64,000 nucleotides of DNA from Bordetella parapertussis (GTDB lineage Bacteria > Pseudomonadota > Gammaproteobacteria > Burkholderiales > SG8-41): contig CAMATZ010000021.1 of assembly GCA_945861275.1 (NCBI GenBank), positions 1 through 64,000 on the forward strand. The letters run 5' to 3'. Position 1 is the stretch's first letter. Each line of letters opens with the position of its first letter. The translations under genes and the position numbers were made by a program. Below, piece after piece: positions 55,608 to 64,000 of this stretch. A model generated the notes under the pieces. The model was not told the DNA's origin. It did not search any database and saw only the letters and a list, made by a program, of their open reading frames with translations.

Positions 55608-57050
55608 TTAAACGGCAAACAAGTCAACAAACGCGTTGACCGGCGTGGCTTCAAGCTTCTTTTGATCCTTGCACAATGCGTAAATCGCGGTGCGCTGCTT
55701 GTCGGCAAAGCGCCGCGCGAGGTTGGTCCGGAACTTCGCCTCCAGCAGCGGAATACCATCCTTGCGGCGGCGGCGGTGGCCGATGGGGTATTCCACCGCC
55801 ACGTTTGCGGTCTTGCTGCCGTCCTTGAAAAACACCTGTATCGCGTTGGCAATGGAACGCTTTTTCGGATCGAGATAATCCCGGGTCCACTGTTTGTCTT
55901 CCACGCATGCCATTTTGTCACGTAGCGCGTCCACACGCGGGTCACGCGCGACATCGTCTTCGTAATCGGCGGCAGTGAGATTGCCCTTGATGAGGCCGAT
56001 GGCGCACATGTACTGGATGCAATGGTCACGATCGGCCGGATTGTTGAGCGGGCCTGTTTTGTCGATGATGCGGATCGCCGATTCGTGCGTGGTAATGACG
56101 ATTTTTTTGATTTCGTGCAAGCGGTCTTTAACCGCAGGGTGCAGCGTTACCGCGCATTCGACTGCGGTTTGTGCGTGGAACTCCGCCGGAAATGAAATCT
56201 TGAACAGCACGTTTTCCATCACGTAGGAAGCGTAAGTCTGCTTCAGTACCAGGGGTTGTCCCTTGAACAGCACGTCGTAAAAGCCCCAGGTTTTGGCGGT
56301 GAGCGCAGAGGGATACCCCATCTCGCCCTTGTGCGCCATCAGCGCGAGGCGCACGGCGCGGCTGGTGGCGTCTCCGGCCGCCCATGATTTACGCGAGCCC
56401 GCGTTGGGCGTGTGGCGATAGATGCGCAGCGACTGACCGTCGATCCATGCGTTGGATACCGCGTTGACGATTTCGTCATGATTGCAGCCGAGCATGTGGG
56501 CGACGACGGCGGTGGACGCCACCTTTACCAGCACCACGTGGTCGATACCGACGCGATTGAAGCTGTTCTCCAGCGCCATCACACCCTGAATTTCATGCGC
56601 TTTGATCATGCCGGTCAACACATCACGCATGGTCAGCGGTTTCTGGCTGGCTGCCACGGCGTTGCGCGACAGCCAGTCTGCTGTCGCCAGAATGCCGCCG
56701 AGGTTGTCCGACGGATGGCCCCATTCCGCGGCGAGCCAGGTATCGTTGAAATCCAGCCAGCGGATCATGCAGCCGATGTTAAACGCCGCGCTTACCGGAT
56801 CAAGCTGGTACGAGGTGCCGGGCACTTTCGCGCCGTTGGGCACAATAGTGCCGGAGACTATCGGCCCCATCAGCTTGGTGCAGGCAGGGTAGGACAAAGC
56901 CTCGAGGCCGCAGCCGAGCGTGTCCATCAGACACAGGCGCGCGGTGTTGTAGGCTTCGGCGCTTTTGATGGAATACTTTGCCGTGTAATTGGCGATGTCG
57001 GTTATTACTTTGTCGGGTTTGGGGCGGGCGTTGGAGATTTGAGATGACAT
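55608..57050 (-). CDS. prpD: 2-methylcitrate dehydratase
   Basis: It dehydrates 2-methylcitrate in the methylcitrate cycle, which oxidises propionyl-CoA to pyruvate. The 480-residue MmgE/PrpD protein carries [46 protein letters not shown] and [21 protein letters not shown]. The ATG at 57050 gives the known start; the open frame continues upstream into the repeat. No Shine-Dalgarno motif precedes the ATG, because the sequence there is the arm of the large inverted repeat. Paired with prpC upstream; prpB is not in the window. Confidence 0.95.
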   Translation of the reverse strand: MSSQISNARPKPDKVITDIANYTAKYSIKSAEAYNTARLCLMDTLGCGLEALSYPACTKLMGPIVSGTIVPNGAKVPGTSYQLDPVSAAFNIGCMIRWLDFNDTWLAAEWGHPSDNLGGILATADWLSRNAVAASQKPLTMRDVLTGMIKAHEIQGVMALENSFNRVGIDHVVLVKVASTAVVAHMLGCNHDEIVNAVSNAWIDGQSLRIYRHTPNAGSRKSWAAGDATSRAVRLALMAHKGEMGYPSALTAKTWGFYDVLFKGQPLVLKQTYASYVMENVLFKISFPAEFHAQTAVECAVTLHPAVKDRLHEIKKIVITTHESAIRIIDKTGPLNNPADRDHCIQYMCAIGLIKGNLTAADYEDDVARDPRVDALRDKMACVEDKQWTRDYLDPKKRSIANAIQVFFKDGSKTANVAVEYPIGHRRRRKDGIPLLEAKFRTNLARRFADKQRTAIYALCKDQKKLEATPVNAFVDLFAV

Positions 57051-57054
57051 TTTT

Positions 57055-57170
57055 TGTGAAGGAGTGAAGGAGTGAAGGGGTGAAGGGGGTACGGCGTGAC
57101 AGGCAGAAGTCGTGAAGGGGAAAGAGTGGAGGGGTTGCCCCTTCATATCTTCACCCATTCACTCCTTCAC
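57055..57170. repeat. Inverted array of 8-bp GTGAAGGA-type units between prpC and prpD
   Basis: On the plus strand the left part is a run of GTGAAGG(A/G) units (57056-57090). The right part is TTCA-C-type units in the opposite sense (57140-57170), so the whole forms a long imperfect hairpin. On the minus (transcribed) strand it starts at the prpC TGA (57167-57169), which is part of the first unit, and ends 5 bp before the prpD ATG. Confidence 0.85.
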
Positions 57171-58321
57171 TTGCGCTCATTGAGCGCAATGAACTTGCGA
57201 TTTTCCGGCCCTCTATAGAGCGCCGTAGGCCGGATCAGCTTGTTGTCCAGACGCTGTTCCATCACGTGCGCCGCCCAGCCCGCCGTGCGCGAGATGACGA
57301 ATATCGGCGTGAACATCAAGGTTGGCACGTCGAGTTTGTTGTACGACACGGCAGAGAACCAGTCGAGATTCGCAAACATGGTTTTCTCGCGCATCATCAC
57401 CGCTTCGATGCGGTCGGCAATGTCGAACATTTTCATATCGCCGGTGTCTTGCGAGAGCTTGCGGGCAACTTCCTTGATGATCTTGTTGCGCGGATCTCCC
57501 ACGGTGTACACCGCGTGGCCGAAGCCGATGACGGTCTCGCGGTTGCGCACACGGATGATGATGTCGTTTTCGGCGTCATCGGGGGTTTCGTAGCGGTTCA
57601 TCACTTCAAAACCGACTTCGTTGGCGCCGCCGTGCTTGGGGCCGCGCAGCGCACCAACGCCGCCGGTGATCGCGGAGTGCATGTCTGCTCCGGTGCTGGC
57701 CACCACGCGGCAGGCGAAGGTGGAGGCGTTGAATTCATGTTCGGCGTAGAGATTGAGCGAGGTGTGCATGGCACGCAGTGCGGGCGCCTTGGGTGCTGCG
57801 CCGTGCAGCAGGTGCAGAAAATGGCCGCCGATGGAGTCGTCGTCGGTTTCCACGTCGATGCGCTTGCCGTTGGTGCTGTAGTGATACCAATACAGCAGCA
57901 TCGACCCAAACGAGGCAATCAGCCGATCGGCGATATCGCGCGCGCCGGGCACATTGTGATCTTCTTTTTCGGGCAGCGCACAGCCCAGTGCCGAGCAACC
58001 CGTGCGCATCACGTCCATCGGGTGCGCCGCGGCAGGCAGGGCTTCGAGGACTTGCTTGACGGTGTGGGGCAGGCCGCGCAGGGTTTTGAGCTTGGCTTTG
58101 TAGTTGGCCAGTTCGGCGGCGTTGGGCAGTTTGCCGTGGATCAGGAGATAGGCAATTTCTTCGTACTCGCAAGTTTCGGCAATGTCATAAATGTCATAGC
58201 CGCAATAATGCAAATCGTTGCCGCTGCGTCCGACCGTGCATAGCGCGGTGCTGCCGGCGGCTATGCCCGACAGGGCAACACCTCTTTTGGCGCGGGGAAT
58301 GGGTGTGTCGTTGCTGCTCAT
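57167..58321 (-). CDS. prpC: 2-methylcitrate synthase
   Basis: It condenses propionyl-CoA with oxaloacetate. The 384-residue citrate-synthase fold is short, as in PrpC, and begins with the PrpC-type [33 protein letters not shown]. Active-site elements are the His in [13 protein letters not shown] [26 protein letters not shown], and [20 protein letters not shown] lies upstream of the start. The stop codon is inside an inverted octamer array. Confidence 0.95.
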   Translation of the reverse strand: MSSNDTPIPRAKRGVALSGIAAGSTALCTVGRSGNDLHYCGYDIYDIAETCEYEEIAYLLIHGKLPNAAELANYKAKLKTLRGLPHTVKQVLEALPAAAHPMDVMRTGCSALGCALPEKEDHNVPGARDIADRLIASFGSMLLYWYHYSTNGKRIDVETDDDSIGGHFLHLLHGAAPKAPALRAMHTSLNLYAEHEFNASTFACRVVASTGADMHSAITGGVGALRGPKHGGANEVGFEVMNRYETPDDAENDIIIRVRNRETVIGFGHAVYTVGDPRNKIIKEVARKLSQDTGDMKMFDIADRIEAVMMREKTMFANLDWFSAVSYNKLDVPTLMFTPIFVISRTAGWAAHVMEQRLDNKLIRPTALYRGPENRKFIALNERK

Positions 58322-58344
58322 GAGGGCTCCTTGATCGTAAAGAC

Positions 58345-58380
58345 AAAAAAAGCGGACGCCGTTAGGCGGTCCGCTTTTTT
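58345..58380. terminator. Rho-independent terminator between mdh and prpC
   Basis: The stem AGCGGAC-GCC / GGC-G-GTCCGCT with loop GTTA is flanked by A6 on the left and T6 on the right, so it can work in both directions. It lies 16 bp past the mdh stop codon and 24 bp before the prpC start on the minus strand. It therefore separates mdh from prpC transcription. Confidence 0.92.
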
Positions 58381-58395
58381 ATTGAAAACAAATAG

Positions 58396-59385
58396 TTAGC
58401 CTAGCAAATGTTTGATTGCGTCACGCTCTTCGGTAAGCTCTTTGAGCGTCGCTTGCATGCGGCCACGGCTGAAGTCGCTGACGTCTATGCCTTTGACGAT
58501 TTCAATCTTGCCGTCCTTGCACACTGCCGGGTAGCCGTACATCACGCCTTCAGGAATGCCGTAACTGCCGTCGGACGCGAGTCCCATGCTCACCCAATCC
58601 CCGTCGCGCGTGCCAAACACCCAATCACGCACATGTTCAATCGCAGCGTTCGCGGCGCTGGCCGCCGATGACAAGCCGCGCGCGTCGATAATTGCCGCGC
58701 CGCGTTTTTGTATGGTCGGGATGAAATCGTTCTCCAGCCATTTCTGATCGTTGATCATCGGCCACACTTTTTGACCGTCCGCTTCGGTGACGAAAATATC
58801 CGGGTACTGCGTCGAAGAGTGGTTGCCCCACACCGTCAGCTTTTTCACGCCGGCTACGGGCTTGCCTATTTTTTGCGCCACCTGTGTGAGCGAGCGGTTG
58901 TGATCGAGGCGCATCATGGCGGTAAAGTTCGACGGCTTGAGGCCGGGCGCATTTTTCATCGCGATCAGGCAATTGGTATTGGCCGGATTGCCCACCACCA
59001 GCACTTTGACATCGCGGCTGGCATTGTCTGACAGCGCTCTGCCTTGCGGCCCGAAAATCTTGCCGTTGGCTTCGAGCAAATCCTTGCGCTCCATGCCGGG
59101 GCCGCGCGGGCGCGCACCAACCAGCAGGGCGACATCAACATCTTTAAACGCAAGGTTCGGATCGGAGGCCGGATTCATGCTTTGCAGCAACGGAAATGCA
59201 CAGTCGTCGAGCTCCATCATTACGCCGCTCAAGGCCTTTTGCGCCTTTTCGTCGGGAATCTCGAGCATTTGCAGGATCACGGGTTGATCCTTGCCGAGCA
59301 TTTCACCGCTGGCGATACGGAACAGCAGGCTGTAGCCGATCTGGCCAGCAGCGCCGGTTACCGCGACGCGCATGGGTTTTTTCAT
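58396..59385 (-). CDS. mdh: Malate dehydrogenase
   Basis: It oxidises malate to oxaloacetate with NAD. The 329-residue protein has the Rossmann motif [39 protein letters not shown] (substrate-binding Arg residues), [22 protein letters not shown] and the catalytic His in [13 protein letters not shown]. This is the cytosolic-type MDH found in Burkholderiales. AGGAG precedes the ATG at 59385. The gene is divergent from sdhC. Confidence 0.97.
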   Translation of the reverse strand: MKKPMRVAVTGAAGQIGYSLLFRIASGEMLGKDQPVILQMLEIPDEKAQKALSGVMMELDDCAFPLLQSMNPASDPNLAFKDVDVALLVGARPRGPGMERKDLLEANGKIFGPQGRALSDNASRDVKVLVVGNPANTNCLIAMKNAPGLKPSNFTAMMRLDHNRSLTQVAQKIGKPVAGVKKLTVWGNHSSTQYPDIFVTEADGQKVWPMINDQKWLENDFIPTIQKRGAAIIDARGLSSAASAANAAIEHVRDWVFGTRDGDWVSMGLASDGSYGIPEGVMYGYPAVCKDGKIEIVKGIDVSDFSRGRMQATLKELTEERDAIKHLLG

Positions 59386-59758
59386 AGTGGAACTCCTGGA
59401 TTTCGGGTCTTGAAAAGCGCACGTCGACCGCATGCGGTGTGGTCAAAAAAACAACGCCGGCCGCGCGCACGAGAGCGTGCAATTGTGCGGTGATGATAGC
59501 TAACCCCCATTGCGGGGTCAACTTTTACGCGGCGTTCTCGCACCCTTTTCGAGCGCTTTGAGCGCATGCATAGCATTACCCGTTCAGTGCAACCCGGGCT
59601 GCTGCACACTGCCACTTTGCTGTTCCGCAACATGCGGAAAGCTGGTAGAATTTTTCAACCCGGCGGAAGTGTGGCACAACCACGTATTCGCTGTCGTGGC
59701 AGCGTTCCGCTGTGCTTGCCAGTCTGCCGTCGAACTGACCACCGAAAGAAGTTATGTG
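59386..59758. promoter_or_regulatory. Shared mdh / sdhC control region
   Basis: This 373-bp gap between the divergent mdh and sdhC starts holds no gene I can support. A -10-like TAGAAT (59646-59651) toward sdhC is preceded by a perfect inverted repeat TTCCGC-AACAT-GCGGAA (59623-59639) that covers the -35/spacer area and looks like an operator. Transcripts from there would have a leader of about 105 nt. Confidence 0.5.
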
Positions 59759-60133
59759 ATGCCTGCGAGCCGTCCCAAACATCTGAATTTGATGCAAATT
59801 CGCATGCCGCTGCCGGCATTTGTTTCCATATTGCACAGAGTGAGTGGTGCGATGCTGTTCCTGGTGTTGCCTGTATTGCTGGGGTTGCTGAGTGTCAGTC
59901 TGGAATCGCAACTATCATTCACCTTGTTTCAGCAATTTATCGGCCATCCATTGACCAAAATAGTGCTGCTGGGTGTGCTGTGGGCTTATCTGCATCACTT
60001 TTGTGCAGGTATCCGGCACCTTGCGATGGATTTGCACCTGGGGCTTGAACTGGACGCCGCGCGTGCCAGCAGCTACGCCGTGCTCGTGGTGAGCATTGCG
60101 GCTACGCTGCTGATCGGGATGACACTATGGTAA
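59759..60133 (+). CDS. sdhC: Succinate dehydrogenase cytochrome b556 subunit
   Basis: A membrane anchor that binds haem b and quinone with SdhD. The 124-residue protein has three spans, the RPKHLNLMQIRMPLPAFVSILHRVSG motif (quinone-site Ser/Arg region) and a haem-ligand His in the HHFCAGIRHLAMD segment. The ATG at 59759 gives the usual N terminus; the frame is open much farther upstream. It overlaps sdhD by 7 bp. Confidence 0.95.
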   Translation: MPASRPKHLNLMQIRMPLPAFVSILHRVSGAMLFLVLPVLLGLLSVSLESQLSFTLFQQFIGHPLTKIVLLGVLWAYLHHFCAGIRHLAMDLHLGLELDAARASSYAVLVVSIAATLLIGMTLW

Positions 60134-60474
60134 AGCGCGAAGTTACCGGCGCGCATTACGGCCTGCGTGATTGGCTGGCGCAGCGCGTCACCGCGGTGGT
60201 GATGGTGATCTACAGCGTGATCTTTCTGGCGTTGCTGCTGAAAATGCCGCAGTTCGATTACGACAGCTGGCGTGCAGTGTGGGGCGGGTCTTTGATGCGC
60301 TACGCCACGTTATTGTTTTTGCTGAGTTTATTTTTGCATGCCTGGATCGGCATGCGCAATATATTCATGGATTACATCAAGCACAGCGGTGTGCGCCTGA
60401 CCTTGTATGTGCTGGTGATCCTGGCGCTCGTCGCGTATGGCGCGTGGGCGGTGCAGATTTTGTGGGGTAGGTAA
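60127..60474 (+). CDS. sdhD: Succinate dehydrogenase membrane anchor subunit
   Basis: The 115-residue second anchor has three spans, starting with GLRDWLAQRVTAVVMVIYSV (family RVTA motif). The second span has LHAWIGMRNIFMDYIKH, with His and Asp near the haem and quinone sites. Its stop overlaps the sdhA start (TAATG). Confidence 0.95.
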   Translation: MVKREVTGAHYGLRDWLAQRVTAVVMVIYSVIFLALLLKMPQFDYDSWRAVWGGSLMRYATLLFLLSLFLHAWIGMRNIFMDYIKHSGVRLTLYVLVILALVAYGAWAVQILWGR

Positions 60475-62240
60475 TGGCTATAGCCAAACGACAGTTCGAT
60501 GCAGTGGTGGTAGGTGCGGGCGGTTCGGGCTTGCGCGCCGCGCTGCACCTGGCAGAAGCCAATCTGAAGGTGGCGGTGCTGTCCAAAGTATTTCCCACAC
60601 GCTCGCACACGGTGGCGGCGCAAGGCGGTGTTGCTGCATCTCTGGGTAACTCGAGCGAAGACAACTGGCACTGGCACATGTACGACACGGTCAAGGGATC
60701 GGATTATCTCGGCGACCAGGACGCGATCGAATTCATGTGCCGCAAAGCCTGTGAAGCGGTGTACGAGCTGGAGCATTTCGGCATGCCGTTCGACCGCCTC
60801 GACAACGGCAAGATCTACCAGCGTCCTTTTGGCGGCCACATGCAGGGTTATGGTCAGCACCCCGTGCCGCGCGCTTGTGCTGCCGCCGACCGCACCGGGC
60901 ATGCGATGCTGCATACGCTCTACCAGAGGAACGTACGCGCGCACACCCAGTTTTTCGTGGAATGGATGGCGCTCGATCTCATCCGCAATCAGGCCGGCGA
61001 TGTGCTGGGCGTGGTTGCGATGGAAATGGAAACCGGCGAGGTGATGATTCTGCAGGCCAAGGCCACGCTGCTGGCGACCGGCGGCGCGGGACGCATCTTT
61101 GCCGCGAGCACCAATGCCTTCATTAACACTGGCGACGGATTGGGCATGGTCGCGCGCTCCGGCCTGCCGCTTCAGGACATGGAGTTTTTCCAGTTTCACC
61201 CGACGGGGGTCTACGGCGCGGGCGTGCTGATTACCGAAGGCGTGCGCGGCGAGGGGGGGTTCCTGCTCAACAAGGACGGCGAGCGCTTCATGGAGCGCTA
61301 CGCGCCCAACGCCAAGGACCTGGCGAGCCGCGACGTGGTGTCGCGCGCGATGGCGACCGAAATCAAGGAAGGCCGTGGCGCAGGCAAGGACGCGGATCAC
61401 ATCCTGCTCAAGCTGGATCACCTCGGCGCCGAGGTTATCGATAAGCGCCTGCCCGGAATACGCGAAATAGCGATCAAGTTTTCCAACGTCGATCCGGTCA
61501 GGGAGCCGATACCGGTGGTGCCGACGGCGCATTACATGATGGGCGGGATCCCGGCCAATTACCACGGTCAGGTGGTGACGCCGGACGGCCACGGCGGCGA
61601 AATGATCGTACGCGGCCTGTACGCGGCGGGCGAATGCGCTTGTGTATCAGTGCATGGCGCCAATCGTCTCGGCTGCAACTCGCTGCTGGACCTGCTGGTA
61701 TTCGGAAAGTCGGCCGGCGAACAAGTGGTGAAAGACATCGCGGCGGATGTGGCAGCTATGCCGGATCTGCCGGGCGACGCTGCTGATAAAAGCATGGCGC
61801 GGCTGGCGCGGCTGGATGGCGCAACGTCTGGCGAAAGAGTCAGCGACGTGGGCGGAGAAATGCGCCGCACCATGCAGTTGCATTGCGGCGTGTTCCGTTT
61901 TCCCGACGGCTTGACCGACGGCGTGAACAAAATGCTGGCTGTAGCCGAACGCGCCAGGAGCACATTTATTCAGGACAAGAGCAAAGTGTTCAACACCGCG
62001 CGTGTGGAAGCACTGGAACTGGATAATCTGATTGAAGTGGCGATGGCGACGGTAATTTCCGCCGAGGCGCGCGAGGAATCGCGCGGCGCGCACGACCGCA
62101 GCGATCATCCGAATCGCGACGACGTGAACTGGATGAAGCACAGCTTGTGGTTCAAGGACGGCAATCGGCTTGCCTACAAGCCGGTGCAATTGAAACCGCT
62201 GACGGTGGAGTCTTTTGAACCGAAGGCCCGTGTTTATTAG
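60474..62240 (+). CDS. sdhA: Succinate dehydrogenase flavoprotein subunit
   Basis: This is the catalytic FAD subunit of complex II. The 588-residue protein has the dinucleotide fold VVVGAGGSGLRAALHLAEA and the covalent FAD His in TRSHTVAAQGG (H45). QFHPTGVYGAGVLITEGVRGEGG and HYMMGGIPANYHG form the active site, and GANRLGCNSLLDLLVFG lies near the flavin. Its TAG stop abuts an inverted heptamer array that separates it from sdhB. Confidence 0.97.
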   Translation: MAIAKRQFDAVVVGAGGSGLRAALHLAEANLKVAVLSKVFPTRSHTVAAQGGVAASLGNSSEDNWHWHMYDTVKGSDYLGDQDAIEFMCRKACEAVYELEHFGMPFDRLDNGKIYQRPFGGHMQGYGQHPVPRACAAADRTGHAMLHTLYQRNVRAHTQFFVEWMALDLIRNQAGDVLGVVAMEMETGEVMILQAKATLLATGGAGRIFAASTNAFINTGDGLGMVARSGLPLQDMEFFQFHPTGVYGAGVLITEGVRGEGGFLLNKDGERFMERYAPNAKDLASRDVVSRAMATEIKEGRGAGKDADHILLKLDHLGAEVIDKRLPGIREIAIKFSNVDPVREPIPVVPTAHYMMGGIPANYHGQVVTPDGHGGEMIVRGLYAAGECACVSVHGANRLGCNSLLDLLVFGKSAGEQVVKDIAADVAAMPDLPGDAADKSMARLARLDGATSGERVSDVGGEMRRTMQLHCGVFRFPDGLTDGVNKMLAVAERARSTFIQDKSKVFNTARVEALELDNLIEVAMATVISAEAREESRGAHDRSDHPNRDDVNWMKHSLWFKDGNRLAYKPVQLKPLTVESFEPKARVY

Positions 62241-62353
62241 TGAACAGTTAACGGTGAACAGTTAACAGTGAACGGTGAATAGTGAACAGTGAACAGTAAC
62301 TGCCCAGGATGCCACTGTTTACCGTTAACTGTTTACTGTTTACTGTTCACTTC
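62241..62353. repeat. Inverted array of 7-bp GTGAACA-type units between sdhA and sdhB
   Basis: Directly after the sdhA TAG come about nine 7-bp units (GTGAACA, GTTAACG, GTGAACG, GTGAATA variants, to about 62302). After a 16-bp spacer the same unit type follows in reverse complement (to about 62353). The two arms of about 40-60 bp pair to a long imperfect hairpin within the sdh operon transcript, ending 20 bp before sdhB. Confidence 0.88.
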
Positions 62354-62373
62354 TCAAGCAAAGCGATAAATAA

Positions 62374-63069
62374 ATGAGATTCAACATCTACCGCTACAAC
62401 CCCGAAGTGGATGCCAAGCCGCACATGCAGTATTACGATGTTGCGATGGAGGTGACCGACCGCATGTTGCTGGACGCCCTGGTGCGTATCAAAATTGAAG
62501 ACGATACGTTTTCTTTCCGCCGTTCGTGCCGCGAAGGCGTGTGCGGTTCGGATGCGATGAATATCAACGGCAAAAACGGACTGGCGTGTGTTACCAAGCT
62601 GGCTGACCTGCGGGAGCCGGTGGAGATACGGCCGTTGCCGGGTCTGCCGGTGATCCGCGATCTGATTGTCGATATGTCGCAGTTTTTCAAGCAGTATCAT
62701 TCGATCAAGCCGTACGTGGTGAACAACACGCCGCCGCCCGAAAAAGAGCGTTTGCAGTCGCCGCAAGACCGCGACGAGCTTAACGGCCTTTATGAGTGCA
62801 TACTGTGCGCTTGTTGTTCGACCGCGTGTCCGTCGTTCTGGTGGAATCCCGATAAGTTCGTCGGTCCTGCGGGCTTGTTGCAGGCCTACCGCTTCATCGC
62901 CGATACGCGTGACCAGGAAATCAACGAGCGGCTGGATAACCTGGAAGACCCGTATCGTTTGTTTCGCTGCCATTCGATCATGAATTGCGTGGACGTATGT
63001 CCCAAGAATCTGAATCCGACCAGAGCCATCGGCAAGATCAAGGATTTGCTGGTCAAGCGTATGGTTTAA
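62374..63069 (+). CDS. sdhB: Succinate dehydrogenase iron-sulfur subunit
   Basis: It carries electrons from FAD to quinone. The 231-residue protein has the N-terminal [2Fe-2S] cysteines (SCREGVCGSDAMNINGKNGLAC), then CILCACCSTACPSFWW and CHSIMNCVDVCPKNLNP for the [4Fe-4S] and [3Fe-4S] clusters. All ligands are present. There is no strong Shine-Dalgarno before the ATG, so coupling to the upstream hairpin may matter. Confidence 0.97.
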   Translation: MRFNIYRYNPEVDAKPHMQYYDVAMEVTDRMLLDALVRIKIEDDTFSFRRSCREGVCGSDAMNINGKNGLACVTKLADLREPVEIRPLPGLPVIRDLIVDMSQFFKQYHSIKPYVVNNTPPPEKERLQSPQDRDELNGLYECILCACCSTACPSFWWNPDKFVGPAGLLQAYRFIADTRDQEINERLDNLEDPYRLFRCHSIMNCVDVCPKNLNPTRAIGKIKDLLVKRMV

Positions 63070-63070
63070 C

Positions 63071-63304
63071 GTGAGCGAGCGAGACAGGATCATTTGGAAC
63101 TGCCGCCGCGGTTTGCTGGAACTGGATTTGATATTGGAGCGGTTTGTCAGCCTGCATTTTGACGGGCTCAATGCCGGGCAGACTGAGGTATTCAAGGAAT
63201 TGCTGGCGTACGAGGACAACGATTTGCTGGACATGCTCATGGGCCGGGCGGAGCCGCTGAATACGCGCCTCACCGCGGTGCTGGAAATGATGCGTGCGGC
63301 TTGA
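63071..63304 (+). CDS. sdhE: FAD assembly factor SdhE
   Basis: SdhE promotes covalent FAD attachment to SdhA. The 77-residue helical protein has the family RGxxE motif in CRRGLLELDLILERF and the YEDNDLLDMLMG end. It starts at GTG one base after the sdhB stop, which fixes the start and links it to the operon. Confidence 0.93.
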   Translation: MSERDRIIWNCRRGLLELDLILERFVSLHFDGLNAGQTEVFKELLAYEDNDLLDMLMGRAEPLNTRLTAVLEMMRAA

Positions 63305-63356
63305 TTAACTACTGGTTTTTGGATCGACGATTAACTGGACTTAACTGGAGATTGTT

Positions 63357-64000
63357 ATGAGCGAGAAACTGGCAACGCTGTCTTTCAGCGACGGCAAGCC
63401 CGCAGTGGACTTCCCGATCTATAGCGGCAATGAAGGCCCGGACGTCATCGACGTGCGCAGCCTTTATGGCAAAACCGGGCTGTTTACTTACGATCCCGGT
63501 TTCATGTCCACCGCAAGCTGTAGTTCGAGCATTACTTATATCGATGGCGATGTGGGGATACTCCAGTATCGCGGTTACCCGATTGAGCAATTGGCGGAAA
63601 CCTGCAGCTTTCTGGAGGTCTCGTACCTGATTCTGAACGGTGAACTGCCCAACCAGGCGCAATTGGCGGCGTTTACGAATACCGTAACGCGTCACACCAT
63701 GGTGCATGAGCAGTTGTCGCGTTTTTACAGCGGCTTCCGCCGCGATGCGCATCCGATGGCGGTGATGTGCGGCGTGGTGGGTGCACTGTCGGCGTTCTAC
63801 CACGACTCGATCGACATCAACGACGCGAAAAGCCGCGAGATTTCCGCCTTTCGCCTGATCGCCAAGCTGCCGACGATTACCGCGATGACCTACAAGTACA
63901 CCACCGGTCAGCCGTTCATGTATCCGAGGAACAATCTGTCCTATGTGGAAAACTTCCTGTATATGACCTTCGGTACGCCGTGCGAGGAGTGGGTGCCCAA
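63357..64000 (+). CDS. gltA: Citrate synthase, N-terminal part cut by the window edge
   Basis: It condenses acetyl-CoA with oxaloacetate. From the ATG at 63357 214 codons are visible: [64 protein letters not shown], and the [19 protein letters not shown] stretch. This is the long hexameric-type citrate synthase, distinct from the short PrpC at 57.2-58.3 kb. The catalytic His and Asp lie beyond the window. It is last in the sdh operon as seen here. Confidence 0.96.
   Translation, partial: MSEKLATLSFSDGKPAVDFPIYSGNEGPDVIDVRSLYGKTGLFTYDPGFMSTASCSSSITYIDGDVGILQYRGYPIEQLAETCSFLEVSYLILNGELPNQAQLAAFTNTVTRHTMVHEQLSRFYSGFRRDAHPMAVMCGVVGALSAFYHDSIDINDAKSREISAFRLIAKLPTITAMTYKYTTGQPFMYPRNNLSYVENFLYMTFGTPCEEWVP

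Noticed and set aside
57055..57170. Possible CRISPR-like array
   Set aside because: Units are 8 bp without spacers and are inverted in the second half; no cas genes are nearby. The same holds for 62241-62353.
60372..61592. 406-codon minus-strand frame
   Set aside because: It is a shadow of sdhD and sdhA.

Overview
The window comes from a moderately GC-rich bacterial chromosome, most likely a betaproteobacterium. The evidence is the pyrG-kdsA-eno-ftsB order, the prpD-prpC-mdh | sdhCDAB-sdhE-gltA cluster, a Bug-type solute receptor, and protein sequences that read as Burkholderiales-like throughout. I cannot place it more finely.

Layout. The left edge holds the 5' end of an IS1595-like transposase. 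Next is a two-partner secretion locus: a 2030-residue filamentous haemagglutinin-type TpsA with short C-terminal tandem repeats, and its TpsB transporter, which is broken by an in-frame TAG. Positions 8.4-15.4 kb carry housekeeping and catabolic genes (arfB, dsbB, a DUF465 protein, a two-subunit molybdenum hydroxylase, an MFS transporter, an XRE regulator, lysC). Positions 15.4-18.8 kb are a patchy accessory stretch. It has tRNA-Ser(GCU) preceded by two copies of a 144-bp repeat that duplicates the tRNA 5' end, small envelope proteins, fragments of a nuclease and an antitoxin gene, an orphan type IV pilin and a HAMP protein. Positions 18.8-21.0 kb hold the selenium genes mnmH and selD. selD contains an in-frame UGA at the catalytic position, so SelD is itself a selenoprotein and the annotated frame must be read through. 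Positions 21-32.4 kb carry a methyltransferase, the tesA/ybbA/ybbP cluster, rmuC, mtfA, ada, a cupin, a quinone reductase and a double carboxymuconolactone-decarboxylase protein. A TauD-like dioxygenase and a Bug receptor follow, then pyrG-kdsA-eno-ftsB-folD.

Positions 40.4-50.1 kb hold the most distinctive block, with all genes on the plus strand. It encodes a NitT/TauT-type ABC importer (receptor with a C-terminal extension resembling NosL, permease, ATPase), an unrecognised membrane protein, an SCO1-type copper protein, a dihaem cytochrome c, a GntR/UTRA regulator, a formylglycine-type sulfatase without a signal peptide, its formylglycine-generating enzyme and a SulP anion transporter. I infer an uptake and cytoplasmic desulfation system for a sulfate ester, with copper- and haem-proteins attached.

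Positions 50.4-55 kb carry a very large fused flavin/iron-sulfur oxidoreductase and an LLM-type flavin enzyme. The right end is central metabolism: the methylcitrate genes prpC and prpD and mdh on the minus strand, divergent from sdhCDAB-sdhE-gltA on the plus strand. Several gene junctions contain large inverted repeats that start at or within a few bases of the upstream stop codon (after mtfA, the LLM gene, prpC and sdhA), a pattern worth following up. No CRISPR array, rRNA or prophage was seen.
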